A DNA stretch of 64,000 nucleotides. It comes from Microcaldota archaeon (GTDB lineage Archaea > Micrarchaeota > Micrarchaeia > Anstonellales > Anstonellaceae). Position numbers and translations under genes: made by a program. A model generated the notes under the pieces. The model had not been told where the DNA came from. It ran no database searches and saw nothing but the letters and a program-made list of their open reading frames with translations. Below, one piece after another: positions 34,319 through 41,767 of the stretch. The first letter of the stretch is position 1, and every line of letters starts with the position of its first letter. The stretch lies in the NCBI GenBank assembly GCA_026413805.1, contig JAOAKE010000001.1:23369-87368 (forward strand), written 5' to 3'.

Positions 34319-35401
34319 ATGGGCATTGAAGAAAAGCTCAGGGCTTTGGAAGAGGAGCTTGCGCGCACGCAGAAAAACAAGGCGACAGAGTACCATATTG
34401 GGATATTGAAGGCGAAGATAGCTGCGCTAAAAAGAGAGCTTCTTGCCCCGAAAAAAAGCGGAGTGCGAAGCGGAGGCTTTGACGTAAAAAAGAGCGGGGA
34501 TGCCACTGTTGTCTTTGTTGGGCTGCCGTCTGTTGGAAAGTCCACCCTGCTCAACTCCCTCACTCAATCCAAGTCAAAGGTGGCGCCATATGCCTTCACC
34601 ACCTTGAACTGTGTGCCAGGCGTGATGGAGTATAAGGGTGCAAAAATACAGCTTTTGGACCTGCCTGGGATAATCATTGGCGCAAGCGAAGGGCGAGGCA
34701 GGGGGCGGGAGGTGCTGGCAGTAGCGCGAAGCGCAGACCTGATACTTATCCTGCTGGATGTTTTCCAGCCGCACATCCTTCAAAAAATAAAAGAGGAGCT
34801 TTGGGGCGCCGGCATAAGGCTGGATGAGGAGCCCCCAAAAATTTACATCACAAAAAGGCTTCGCGGCGGCGTGGAAATAAATTCCACTGTCAAGCTCACT
34901 AAGCTGAATGAAAAGATGATAACCGGCGTGCTTGCGGAGTATGGAATGCACAATGCAGTCGTAGTTTTCAGGCAGGACGCAACTGTTGACCAGCTCATTG
35001 ATGTGCTTGCAGGCAATCGCAAATACGTTCCTTCGCTAGTGGCGCTCAATAAGGTAGATATGGTAAGCGAGGATTACCTGCGCGAAATTCCTTTTGAGTT
35101 TTTGCCCATTTCGGCTGAAAAGGGGCAGGGAATAGACCGCTTAAAGGAAGCCATTTACCAGCGCTTGTCCCTCATCCGCGTCTATACCAAGCCGAGGATG
35201 GGCGAGGCTGACCTTGGCGAGCCTCTTATGTTGAAGGCAGGCTCTACTATAGAAGATGCTTGCAACCGCCTGCACAGGGATTTGGTCAAGGAATTCAAAT
35301 ATGCGGTAGTTTGGGGAAAATCTGCTAAGTTCCCTGGGCAAAAGGTCGGCTTGCAGCATGTCTTGGAAGACGGCGACATATTCAGCGTGGTAAAAAAGTA
35401 A
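34319..35401 (+). CDS. DRG/Rbg-type GTPase
   Basis: A 360-residue translation-associated GTPase of the DRG family (OBG superfamily). The N-terminal helix (1-45) is basic; G1 is GLPSVGKST (68-76), G2 falls in the YAFTTL region, G3 is LLDLPGII, and G4 is ALNKVDM (about 241-247). The C-terminal TGS domain ends GDIFSVVKK. ATG 34319 is chosen over ATG 34304 because the shared TATA box predicts transcription start near 34316. It converges with the 95-residue unknown gene with a 5-base gap. Confidence 0.93.
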   Translation: MGIEEKLRALEEELARTQKNKATEYHIGILKAKIAALKRELLAPKKSGVRSGGFDVKKSGDATVVFVGLPSVGKSTLLNSLTQSKSKVAPYAFTTLNCVPGVMEYKGAKIQLLDLPGIIIGASEGRGRGREVLAVARSADLILILLDVFQPHILQKIKEELWGAGIRLDEEPPKIYITKRLRGGVEINSTVKLTKLNEKMITGVLAEYGMHNAVVVFRQDATVDQLIDVLAGNRKYVPSLVALNKVDMVSEDYLREIPFEFLPISAEKGQGIDRLKEAIYQRLSLIRVYTKPRMGEADLGEPLMLKAGSTIEDACNRLHRDLVKEFKYAVVWGKSAKFPGQKVGLQHVLEDGDIFSVVKK

Positions 35402-35406
35402 GGCGC

Positions 35407-35694
35407 TCATTTCTTTTGAAGCTTCTTGACCCAGAAAGGAAGCGGGCTTTTGGTGGTAAAGTCAATGATTTTTATCTCGTCTTTTTTTTGCTTGGCGAAT
35501 ACGATAGGCTTTCCGTCTATGCCGCTCAAGGTAAATGTGGTTTGCCCATCTTCATTTATGCCGATGGTCATTCGCTGCTTCTTTCCATGCAGCTCAAACT
35601 CAAAGCTGTAATTTTCGCCATCTGCAGTAATCCTTATTTCATTTATTTTGTCCCATGGGATTTCGCTTGGGGAGGGAAACTTTTCTGAGCCCAT
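35407..35694 (-). CDS. Unknown 95-residue beta-rich protein
   Basis: A small soluble protein that alternates charged and hydrophobic residues, suggesting a beta sheet: EIRITADGENYSFEFELHG, KQRMTIGINEDGQTTFTL and PIVFAKQKKDEIKIIDF. The C-terminus is basic (WVKKLQKK). It is the last of three closely spaced minus-strand genes (gaps of 7 and 9 bases) that look like one operon. No family recognised. Confidence 0.75.
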   Translation of the reverse strand: MGSEKFPSPSEIPWDKINEIRITADGENYSFEFELHGKKQRMTIGINEDGQTTFTLSGIDGKPIVFAKQKKDEIKIIDFTTKSPLPFWVKKLQKK

Positions 35695-35701
35695 CTAACC
35701 A

Positions 35702-35851
35702 CTAATGCATAAGTAATTGTTGTGGTGTCTTCTTCTCCTCTTTTTCTGGAAGCGTATTGTGAAACATCTTATAAGTTAAATAAAGATTTTCGAGCACCTC
35801 TTTGAAATGTGGGTTTTGAGGAGTAATTATTTTGACTTCTGGGTTTGCCAT
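35702..35851 (-). CDS. Unknown 49-residue protein in three-gene operon
   Basis: A short frame beginning MANPEVKIITPQNPHFKEVL and ending QQLLMH. The sequence is hydrophilic with an amphipathic helix NLYLTYKMFHNTLPEKEEKK. It sits exactly between two unknown genes on the same strand with 7- and 9-base gaps, which is the main evidence that it is real. Start is ATG with a weak GTGG site upstream. Function unknown. Confidence 0.6.
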   Translation of the reverse strand: MANPEVKIITPQNPHFKEVLENLYLTYKMFHNTLPEKEEKKTPQQLLMH

Positions 35852-35860
35852 AAAACCACT

Positions 35861-36307
35861 TCACATGATTTTTTCATATGTTATTTCACTCTCCCTTTCT
35901 TGCCCTTTTGGAAGGGAGATTGTCAGTATCTCTTTGAGGCGGCTGCCCTTGGTAAGCGATGCCTCAATAAAATCCCCTCCTACACGAAGGGTGAGGAACT
36001 CCTTGCCCGCGCTTGTTTCAACCATGATGGTGTAAACCTCTGCAAGCATCTCATTGTCCTTTGAGATGCCCCGCCCCACCTTTACAGATATATTATGTTG
36101 GTCTGGGTTTTTATATATGTCTGCCACCAGTGTGAGCATCCGGCTTTGCTCATTCTTCAAAACTGCGTTAACCTTTGGGTTTGAGATGAAAAGGCTTTGG
36201 AAGATGTCTGCTGCCTCGCTGGTGGTTTTTCGGCTGAAGTCCACGATTGTTTGGAATACTTTCCACTCCCCTTGTGCGCCTGCGGGCGCCTCGGCTTTCT
36301 GCGCCAT
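35861..36307 (-). CDS. Unknown 148-residue protein heading three-gene operon
   Basis: A soluble protein. The N-terminus (1-12) is Ala/Glu/Gly-rich. The rest combines a helical segment (KVFQTIVDFSRKTTSEAADI) with strands (NISVKVGRGIS, LAEVYTIMVETS, EFLTLRVGGDFIEASL). No known motif is recognised. A TATTTTAAATAAAAG promoter element lies about 25 bases upstream, between it and the pyrophosphatase end. The two genes behind it follow at 7-9 base gaps, so all three probably form a complex or share a pathway. Confidence 0.75.
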   Translation of the reverse strand: MAQKAEAPAGAQGEWKVFQTIVDFSRKTTSEAADIFQSLFISNPKVNAVLKNEQSRMLTLVADIYKNPDQHNISVKVGRGISKDNEMLAEVYTIMVETSAGKEFLTLRVGGDFIEASLTKGSRLKEILTISLPKGQERESEITYEKIM

Positions 36308-36350
36308 AATGAATCTTCTGCCTGCTTTTATTTAAAATAGGGGCCGCGGG

Positions 36351-38384
36351 CTATATCGCCCCTATTTCTTTGCCGGCAATTACTGCTGCCACGAGCAACG
36401 AAACAATGTTTAGGACCTTTACCATTGGGTTTAACGCGGGGCCGGAGGTGTCTTTCAGTGGGTCTCCCACTGTGTCGCCAACCACTGCTGCCTTGTGGGC
36501 ATCAGAGCCCTTGCCCCCAAATGCCCCAGACTCAATGTATTTCTTTGCGTTGTCCCATGCAGCTCCTGCATTCGCCTGGAACACTGCCAATAGTTGGGCA
36601 GATACTATGGCGCCTGCAAGAAAACCACCCAGCGCCTCTAGCCCGAGCCCAAAGCCAATTGCAACCGGCACGGCAACCACCATCACCCCTGGAAGAATGA
36701 GAGAGCTTATGGCTGCTTTTGTCGAGATGTCAACACATGATGCATAATCTGGCTTTTTGATGCCCTTCATTATCTTGTCATCTTTGAATTGGCGGCGAAC
36801 TTCTTCTACGACAAGGTTTGCTGCCCTTCCGACTGCGCGCATGGTCATTGAAGAAAATATAAATGGGATGGCTGCGCCAATCAGGAGCCCTATAAAGACC
36901 AATGGGGATGCCACGTTGATCTGGCTCAGCCCGGTGCTTTCAAAGTAGGTTGAAAACAAAGCGACTGCGGCTATTGCAGCTGAGCTTATCGCAAACCCTT
37001 TAGTGACTGCTTTTGTAGTATTGCCAACTGCGTCTAGCTTGTCGAGGCGCTTTCTGCCCGCACTTGCCAAGCCAGACATTTCGCCAATCCCGCTTGCATT
37101 GTCAGAGATTGGGCCAAATGTGTCCATCGCCATTATCAGCGCAGTTGCAGAAAGCATGCCAAGCCCCACCAATGCTATGCCAAAATAGCCCAAGCCTGTG
37201 CCAAAAAAGCCAAGCAATATTGCTGCACAGACTATTAAGACGCCTGCTACTGCAGACTCCATTCCTAGCGCCAGGCCAGAAATCAGGTTTGTGCCTGCCC
37301 CGGACTTTGCAGACTCTGCTGTCTCCCGGACTGGTTTTTGCTTGGTGGAGGTGTAGTAGTCTGTAAGGTAGATGATGAGATGGGTGGCAAGCAGCCCGAC
37401 AACCAAGGCAAATGCATAAGAGAGGCTGCCAAGCAAGAAATAGGAAACCAAAAGAAAGAAAGCTGCAGAGAGCAACGAGAAGTTTACAAGCCCTCTTTTC
37501 ATGGCTTCAAATGGGTATTCTGACTCTTTTTTGAGGCGGGTGGTTTTGCTTGCCAAAAGCCCAATTAAAAGCGCTCCAGCAGCAACAATTAGTGGAAAGA
37601 TGGCCCCTGCCAGCCCAAGAAGCACTGCGCCAAGGACCACGGCGGCAATCAGCGCAACGCTGTAGGACTCAAAGACATCTGCGCCCATCCCTGCGCAGTC
37701 CCCGACGTTGTCTCCTACATTGTCCGCAATTGTTGCAGGGTTTCGTGGGTCATCTTCAGGGATTCCCTTTTCTACTTTGCCAACCAAATCTGCGCCCACG
37801 TCAGCCGCTTTTGTATAAATGCCCCCGCCAACACGCATGAACAGCGCCAATACGTTTGCACCAAAGCCAAAGCCGATCAGTGCCCGCGCCGCTTCGCTTA
37901 AGGCGTGCCCCTCACCCCCAAAGTAGAGCAGCACGCCTATAAAAACTGCAGCCACGCCAAGAAGGCCTAGCCCTGCCACCAAAGCGCCATTGACTGTGCC
38001 TGCCTGAAAGGGAATTGAAAACGCCTCTTGCATGCTCGAAAGAGACGCCCTGGCAGTCCTTGCATTGGTATTTACTGCCAACAACATGCCAAAATATCCT
38101 GCCAACCCAGAACAGGCTGCCCCTACAAGAAAGGCAGCTGCAACTGCAGGACCAAGGACAAAGTATATTATTGCAAGCAAGACAAATGAAAAGCTGATTA
38201 TTGTGATGAATTGCCTTTTGAGGTAGGCTGCTGCGCCTTCTTTAATGGCTTGGGAGATTTCCTTCATCCTTTCACTGCCTTCATCTTTTTTGAAAACCTC
38301 CAAGGCAAGCTTGAGCCCATATGCTAAGCCTGCAATGGCAGCAATAATTGAAAGGTATCCCCACTCTAAAGAAGCCAGTGACAT
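36351..38384 (-). CDS. hppA: Membrane proton-pumping pyrophosphatase, K+-independent type
   Basis: Couples pyrophosphate hydrolysis to proton export. The 677-residue protein has about 15-16 helices and the family motifs DVGADLVGKVE, DNVGDNVGDCAGMGADVFESY-like (the pyrophosphate site) and GDTVGDPLKDTSGPALN. The diagnostic segment reads GNTTKAVTKG; Lys where K+-dependent enzymes have Ala, with Thr three residues on, marks the K+-independent class. ATG 38384 (MSLASLEWGY) fits the family start; the longer frame overlaps the PIN gene upstream. It may help conserve energy in a reduced genome. Confidence 0.96.
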   Translation of the reverse strand: MSLASLEWGYLSIIAAIAGLAYGLKLALEVFKKDEGSERMKEISQAIKEGAAAYLKRQFITIISFSFVLLAIIYFVLGPAVAAAFLVGAACSGLAGYFGMLLAVNTNARTARASLSSMQEAFSIPFQAGTVNGALVAGLGLLGVAAVFIGVLLYFGGEGHALSEAARALIGFGFGANVLALFMRVGGGIYTKAADVGADLVGKVEKGIPEDDPRNPATIADNVGDNVGDCAGMGADVFESYSVALIAAVVLGAVLLGLAGAIFPLIVAAGALLIGLLASKTTRLKKESEYPFEAMKRGLVNFSLLSAAFFLLVSYFLLGSLSYAFALVVGLLATHLIIYLTDYYTSTKQKPVRETAESAKSGAGTNLISGLALGMESAVAGVLIVCAAILLGFFGTGLGYFGIALVGLGMLSATALIMAMDTFGPISDNASGIGEMSGLASAGRKRLDKLDAVGNTTKAVTKGFAISSAAIAAVALFSTYFESTGLSQINVASPLVFIGLLIGAAIPFIFSSMTMRAVGRAANLVVEEVRRQFKDDKIMKGIKKPDYASCVDISTKAAISSLILPGVMVVAVPVAIGFGLGLEALGGFLAGAIVSAQLLAVFQANAGAAWDNAKKYIESGAFGGKGSDAHKAAVVGDTVGDPLKDTSGPALNPMVKVLNIVSLLVAAVIAGKEIGAI

Positions 38385-38407
38385 CTTCTTCCACCTCCCA
38401 AAAGAAC

Positions 38408-38797
38408 TTACACAATGCCTATTTTGCATTTGTGCTTTAGCACTACGACTCCGATCCTTGCGCTGGCTAACTTTTTCCTAAGCGCCCTGTCGTTTGTCGC
38501 GACCAACGTCTTGTTTTTGGTGGCAAATTTAAAAATCCACTTGTCAACCTCGCCAGAACTTTTCAGTATTTTGGTTGGGATTTTCAAAGAAAGGGTTTGA
38601 ATGGCGCCAAGAGCGAAACGCGCGGCGCTTGCCCGCCTACCCCCCTTACAAGAGAGGGCTTCCAGCTCCTCAACTGCTCCTGAGGGGATGATTATCTGGA
38701 CTGGCCCGTCTGCAATGTGCAGCAAGCCTTCAATCAAATCCACTTTTTGTTCGTATTGAGAAAGCAAGAAATTGGTATCTAAGACTACTTTTTTCAT
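38408..38797 (-). CDS. PIN-domain protein (Fcf1/VapC9-like)
   Basis: A 129-residue putative endoribonuclease. PIN acidic residues are visible: Asp7 in VVLDTNFLL, Glu in GAVEELEAL and Asp in LVATNDRALRKKL, followed by the IGVVVLKHK end typical of archaeal Fcf1/VapC9-like PIN proteins. No antitoxin gene lies next to it, so an rRNA or tRNA processing role fits better than a toxin. The start is ATG 38797. It is 23 bases upstream of hppA on the same strand. Confidence 0.88.
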   Translation of the reverse strand: MKKVVLDTNFLLSQYEQKVDLIEGLLHIADGPVQIIIPSGAVEELEALSCKGGRRASAARFALGAIQTLSLKIPTKILKSSGEVDKWIFKFATKNKTLVATNDRALRKKLASARIGVVVLKHKCKIGIV

Positions 38798-38847
38798 GAG
38801 TAAAAAAGGAGGGCACTGCTTAAAAGAGATGGGCTTGAAATTGAAGC

Positions 38848-39378
38848 ATGAGGAAGGTAAGCGTACTTCGGCTGGGCCACCGAATTGGGAGGGATAGGCG
38901 AATAACAACCCATGTTTTTTTGGCAGCGCGAGCGCTCGGGGCGAATGATGGGATTTTGTGCGGAGAGAAAGATGAAAGGTTGTTAGAGAGCATAAGGAAA
39001 GTGAGTAAGTTGTGGGGCGGGGCGTTTGTAGTGCGCTATGAAGAAAATTGGAAAAAATGCCTCATGGAAGAAAAGAGGCAGGGGAAGGTGGTTGTGCACC
39101 TTACTATGTATGGAGAACCATTTCTTGAAAGGGTTTCTTTGTTGAAGGAAAAAGAGTTGGTGGTTGTTGTAGGCGCAGGAAAGGTCCCTCCAGAGATTTA
39201 CCACATTGCAGACTTTAACCTTGCAGTGACTCAGCAACCCCATTCAGAAGTGTCTGCACTTGCGCTTTTTCTTGACAGGTATTTTGAAGGGAAGGAACTT
39301 TCTTTGAATTTTGAAGGGATGATAAAAATACTGCCAAATAAGTGCGGTAAAAGTGTTGTTCGTGTAAAAAATGTATGA
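38848..39378 (+). CDS. trm56: tRNA (cytidine-56-2'-O)-methyltransferase
   Basis: A SPOUT-class enzyme that methylates C56 in the tRNA T-loop, specific to archaea. The 176 residues begin VLRLGHRIGRDRRITTHVFL and end with the knot-forming segment VVGAGKVPPEIYHIADFNLAVTQQPHSEVSAL, both characteristic. A GCTTAAAAG element 26 bases upstream implies a leaderless message. Together with Pus10 and TYW1 it shows a full T-loop and anticodon-loop modification set in this window. Confidence 0.93.
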   Translation: MRKVSVLRLGHRIGRDRRITTHVFLAARALGANDGILCGEKDERLLESIRKVSKLWGGAFVVRYEENWKKCLMEEKRQGKVVVHLTMYGEPFLERVSLLKEKELVVVVGAGKVPPEIYHIADFNLAVTQQPHSEVSALALFLDRYFEGKELSLNFEGMIKILPNKCGKSVVRVKNV

Positions 39379-39417
39379 AGGAATAAATAGGGTGCGGCTA
39401 AAATTAAAGCGGTGAGC

Positions 39418-39984
39418 ATGGCGACTAAAAAGGCTCTTAAAAAAAAGAAGGTTAATTCTTCTAAGAAGGTTAAGAAGAAAGTTAGGAAAAAAAGCAAGGG
39501 ATATGGTGGGGGGAGGATTGGTGGTGGAAAAAGGCCTAATTTTGAAACTCAGGTAAGGCGCGCCACTTATTCTAAAACTGCACGCCTGAGTGCGCTTGCC
39601 TGCGCAAAGACGAGGCAATGGTTGATTGAGATGGGGGGAGAGAACACCATCGCCATAATCAAAGAGTTTGACATGGATATGAGTGATGAGGAGATTGCGA
39701 AAAAAACAGGAATACGCGCTTCTGATGTGAGAGTGGTGTTAAATCGGCTGCATGGTTGTGGGTTGTTTTCTTATACTCGAGTCCGAGACCGTGATAGTGG
39801 ATGGTACTCGTATATTTGGAAGTTAAATGAGGAAAAGCTAAGGCAAGTGGTTGAAGGAGAAAACACTATTATGGTGGAAAAGGTTGAGGAAGAGCCTGTT
39901 GTTGAAGAAAGATATTTGGAAAAAAACATGTTAAATGAGGGGCGTGTGGTAAAAAGACCACCTGCCCTTCAAAAAGGCTTTTAA
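39418..39984 (+). CDS. tfe: Transcription factor E, winged-helix only (no zinc ribbon)
   Basis: About 188 residues. The core (about 70-145) matches the TFE/TFIIE-alpha winged helix: GENTIAIIKEF, DEEIAKKTGIRASDVRVVLNRL, FSYTRVRDRDSGWYSYIWKLN. TFE normally continues into a zinc ribbon with four cysteines; here the C-terminus is acidic and has none. The N-terminus is unusual too, with a Lys-rich tail (about 1-45) that could bind nucleic acid. ATG 39418 follows GCGGTGAGC, a ribosome site. It would assist promoter opening by TBP/TFB. Confidence 0.85.
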   Translation: MATKKALKKKKVNSSKKVKKKVRKKSKGYGGGRIGGGKRPNFETQVRRATYSKTARLSALACAKTRQWLIEMGGENTIAIIKEFDMDMSDEEIAKKTGIRASDVRVVLNRLHGCGLFSYTRVRDRDSGWYSYIWKLNEEKLRQVVEGENTIMVEKVEEEPVVEERYLEKNMLNEGRVVKRPPALQKGF

Positions 39985-40008
39985 GCCAACCTATTTCTAT
40001 AAACTGCC

Positions 40009-40083
40009 AGCGGGATAGGGTAGCTTGGAGTGCCCGCTGGGCTCATAACCCAGAGATCAGTGGTTCAAATCCACTTCCCGCTA
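40009..40083 (+). tRNA. Initiator tRNA-Met (CAT)
   Basis: A 75-nt cloverleaf without encoded CCA: acceptor AGCGGGA/TCCCGCT, D-stem GGGT/GCCC, anticodon stem CTGGG/CCCAG around CTCATAA, variable AGATC, T-stem AGTGG/CCACT with loop TTCAAAT. The A1-T72 pair and three G-C pairs in the anticodon stem mark it as the initiator. A palindromic CTTTTAAG about 26 bases upstream, overlapping the tfe stop, is a likely TATA box. Confidence 0.93.
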
Positions 40084-40287
40084 TTTTGAGGTTGATCGCT
40101 GCGCCTTTTTGGTTCTTTCCCACCCCGGGCTTCCACTATTTAAGTGTATGTTCTTTTGTTTTGATTTTATTATGTAACTATGGTTACTATAAATAAGAAA
40201 AAACAACCAATATAAGAAAAAAATCAAATAAAAAACGAGATAATTAAAATAAAGAAAAGATAAAAATTAATGGAAGTGTGGGGATAC
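40084..40287. other. AT-rich intergenic stretch, no gene
   Basis: A G/C-moderate start (40084-40138) gives way to about 130 bases that are mostly A and T (40141-40275), including long A tracts and a small GTAAC/GTTAC inverted repeat near 40175. It lies between tRNA-Met and the 3' end of the PRC gene. No open frame or RNA gene seen. Confidence 0.5.
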
Positions 40288-40545
40288 CTACCCTTCTAAG
40301 CCAACATTGGCGCTCTTTGAGACAACAACAACATCTTCTATTGACTTAACCGACTTGAACAAAACAGAGCGGTCGCGAAGCACCCTTTTTGCCTCTTCTT
40401 TTGAAACTGCGTTGAGGGGGTCCATAGTTAGCCTGATAATCTCTCCCTTTTCCAAATCAAGAAGTATTTCTTGGACTCGCCCCAAAAACTTCCCACCATC
40501 TGTGTAAATATCCATTCCATATATCTTCGAAACCTTTATTGCCAT
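40288..40545 (-). CDS. PRC-barrel domain protein
   Basis: An 85-residue PRC-barrel protein: KVSKIYGMDIYTDGGKFLGRVQ, then the EKGEIIRLTMDPL strand and a late SVLFKSVKSIEDVVVV strand. The fold occurs in RNA-processing (RimM) and photosynthetic proteins; archaeal stand-alone versions are often linked to division or RNA functions, but none is proven. ATG 40545 follows a GGGTGATG ribosome site. A second PRC gene exists at 60606-60860. Confidence 0.85.
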   Translation of the reverse strand: MAIKVSKIYGMDIYTDGGKFLGRVQEILLDLEKGEIIRLTMDPLNAVSKEEAKRVLRDRSVLFKSVKSIEDVVVVSKSANVGLEG

Positions 40546-40611
40546 AAACATCACCCTGGTCTGCAAGCGTTTTCTTCACATCTCGAATTTAAAAACTTAT
40601 CTTCAACCATC

Positions 40612-41607
40612 CTATTTTCTTCTTTTCAAAACAAACACAGCCAACATCTCCAATGCCTTTCTCTTTGGGTTGCTAGGCAGAGCGCGAAGTAAAGAAAGCG
40701 CCTCTTTTATTTCCCTTTCAGCAGCTTGCAATGCTCGCTTAGGAGCCCCGCTCTTTTTGATAAGGGAGAGGGCCATGTCTACCTCTTCATCCCCTTTTTT
40801 CTCTTTTTTAAGGATATTCAAAAGAAGCTGGCGGTCGTTGGGGGGCAGGGCTTTCAAGGCCTCAATGACTATTAAAGTGCGCTTGCCTTCCCTTATATCC
40901 CCACCTATTTCCTTTCCATACAGCGCCTCTTCCCCAACAATATTCAAGACATCATCAACAATCTGAAACCCCATCCCAATCTTCCTTCCAAATAAAGACA
41001 AGGCTCGGCACTGCCTTTCACTTCCACCACCTAATAATCCCCCAACTTCACAAGAAACTGCAATAAGGGCGCCGGTCTTGCCGCTAATCACCCGCCTATA
41101 CGCCGCCTCATCCACATCCCAATTATTGGCTTTATACCAACCAAGTTCAATAGCCTGCCCTTCCAAAACCTCTGTAAAAGCTGAAAGGAGCAGCTCCTGG
41201 GCCTTCTCTTTCTTTGGCCCTTTTATCCTGCGCGCCTCCCTCCAAACCATCATGAACAAACCATCCCCAGCATTTAGGGCAAGTGGGATTCCATACTTTA
41301 CATGAAGGCAAGGGGAGCCCCTTCGCATCTTTGAGTCATCTTCAATATCATCATGTATTAGAGTAAAGTTATGAAACATCTCAATAGCAGTTGCTGCAGC
41401 CAGAGCGTCTTCCTTCTTTCCACCAACCACTTCACAAGAAAGCAGGCAGAGAGCAGGCCTTAGGCGCTTGCCCTCAAAAGAAAAAAATTCAGAAAGAAGC
41501 CCGTAGACTTCTTTAGGTTCCTTTGGCTTGCCGAAAATCTCTTTTAACCTAGAGTCAACAGGCGCCACGGTCTTGCGCAAGATTTCATCAAGTTCAGCTT
41601 CATCCAT
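40612..41607 (-). CDS. Geranylgeranyl diphosphate synthase
   Basis: Elongates isoprenoid diphosphates to C20 for ether lipids. The 331-residue all-helical enzyme has the first Asp-rich motif DDIED (about 92-96) in LIHDDIEDDSKMRRG and the second as DDVLN in FQIVDDVLNIVG, with the GKRLRPAL and GKRTLIVIEAL flanks. Chain length is inferred from the archaeal lipid context. A GGGTATAAAAACA box (about 41638-41648 on this strand) serves it and, in the other direction, the tRNA-Lys gene. Confidence 0.93.
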   Translation of the reverse strand: MDEAELDEILRKTVAPVDSRLKEIFGKPKEPKEVYGLLSEFFSFEGKRLRPALCLLSCEVVGGKKEDALAAATAIEMFHNFTLIHDDIEDDSKMRRGSPCLHVKYGIPLALNAGDGLFMMVWREARRIKGPKKEKAQELLLSAFTEVLEGQAIELGWYKANNWDVDEAAYRRVISGKTGALIAVSCEVGGLLGGGSERQCRALSLFGRKIGMGFQIVDDVLNIVGEEALYGKEIGGDIREGKRTLIVIEALKALPPNDRQLLLNILKKEKKGDEEVDMALSLIKKSGAPKRALQAAEREIKEALSLLRALPSNPKRKALEMLAVFVLKRRK

Positions 41608-41637
41608 CGTTCCACTTAGTTTTTGGGCAGTGCAATT

Positions 41638-41648
41638 GTTTTTATACC
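41638..41648. promoter_or_regulatory. Two-way TATA element of tRNA-Lys and GGPP synthase
   Basis: TTTTTATACCC (plus) / GGGTATAAAAA (minus) lies about 28 bases before the tRNA-Lys 5' end and about 36 bases before the GGPP synthase ATG. It is the only good TATA core in the 64-base gap. Confidence 0.6.
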
Positions 41649-41671
41649 CTATTCCCTAAAAAATCGTCTGC

Positions 41672-41767
41672 GGGCCCATAGCTCAGCTTGGTAGAGCGGT
41701 GGACTCTTAATCCACGTGTCGGGGGTTCGAATGCAGCCTCAGGCTGCCGGCGCTCCCTCTGGGCCCG
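41672..41767 (+). tRNA. tRNA-Lys (CTT) with T-loop intron
   Basis: Acceptor GGGCCCA/TGGGCCC, D-stem GCTC/GAGC, anticodon stem GTGGA/TCCAC around CTCTTAA (anticodon CTT), variable GTGTC. The T-arm is interrupted: GGGGG then TTCGAA, a 22-nt insert, then T and CCCTC. Removing the insert restores a 7-nt TTCGAAT loop on a 5-bp stem and a standard 74-nt tRNA with discriminator G. CCA is not encoded. The last 29 bases overlap the antisense 3' end of the 504-residue gene. Confidence 0.92.
41732..41753 (+). other. 22-nt tRNA intron at position 59/60 in a relaxed BHB
   Basis: The insert folds as a bulge-helix-bulge. The outer helix is the T-stem GGGGG/CCCTC. The central 4-bp helix is TTCG/CGGC with one mismatch. 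The 3-nt bulges are AAT and GCT, and the inner stem GCAGCC/GGCTGC closes a TCA loop. Cutting after the second base of each bulge (AA^T, GC^T) removes exactly 22 nt. Confidence 0.8.

Noticed and set aside
38408..38797. VapC toxin of a toxin-antitoxin pair
   Set aside because: No antitoxin frame is adjacent; the sequence looks more like a housekeeping Fcf1-type PIN protein.
40084..40287. Replication origin at the AT-rich tract
   Set aside because: No Orc1/Cdc6 gene or origin-box repeats are visible nearby; AT content alone is not enough.
41672..41767. tRNA-Lys as a broken pseudogene because its T-arm is interrupted
   Set aside because: Removing 22 nt at the two BHB bulges restores every stem and loop, and a promoter lies at the right distance.
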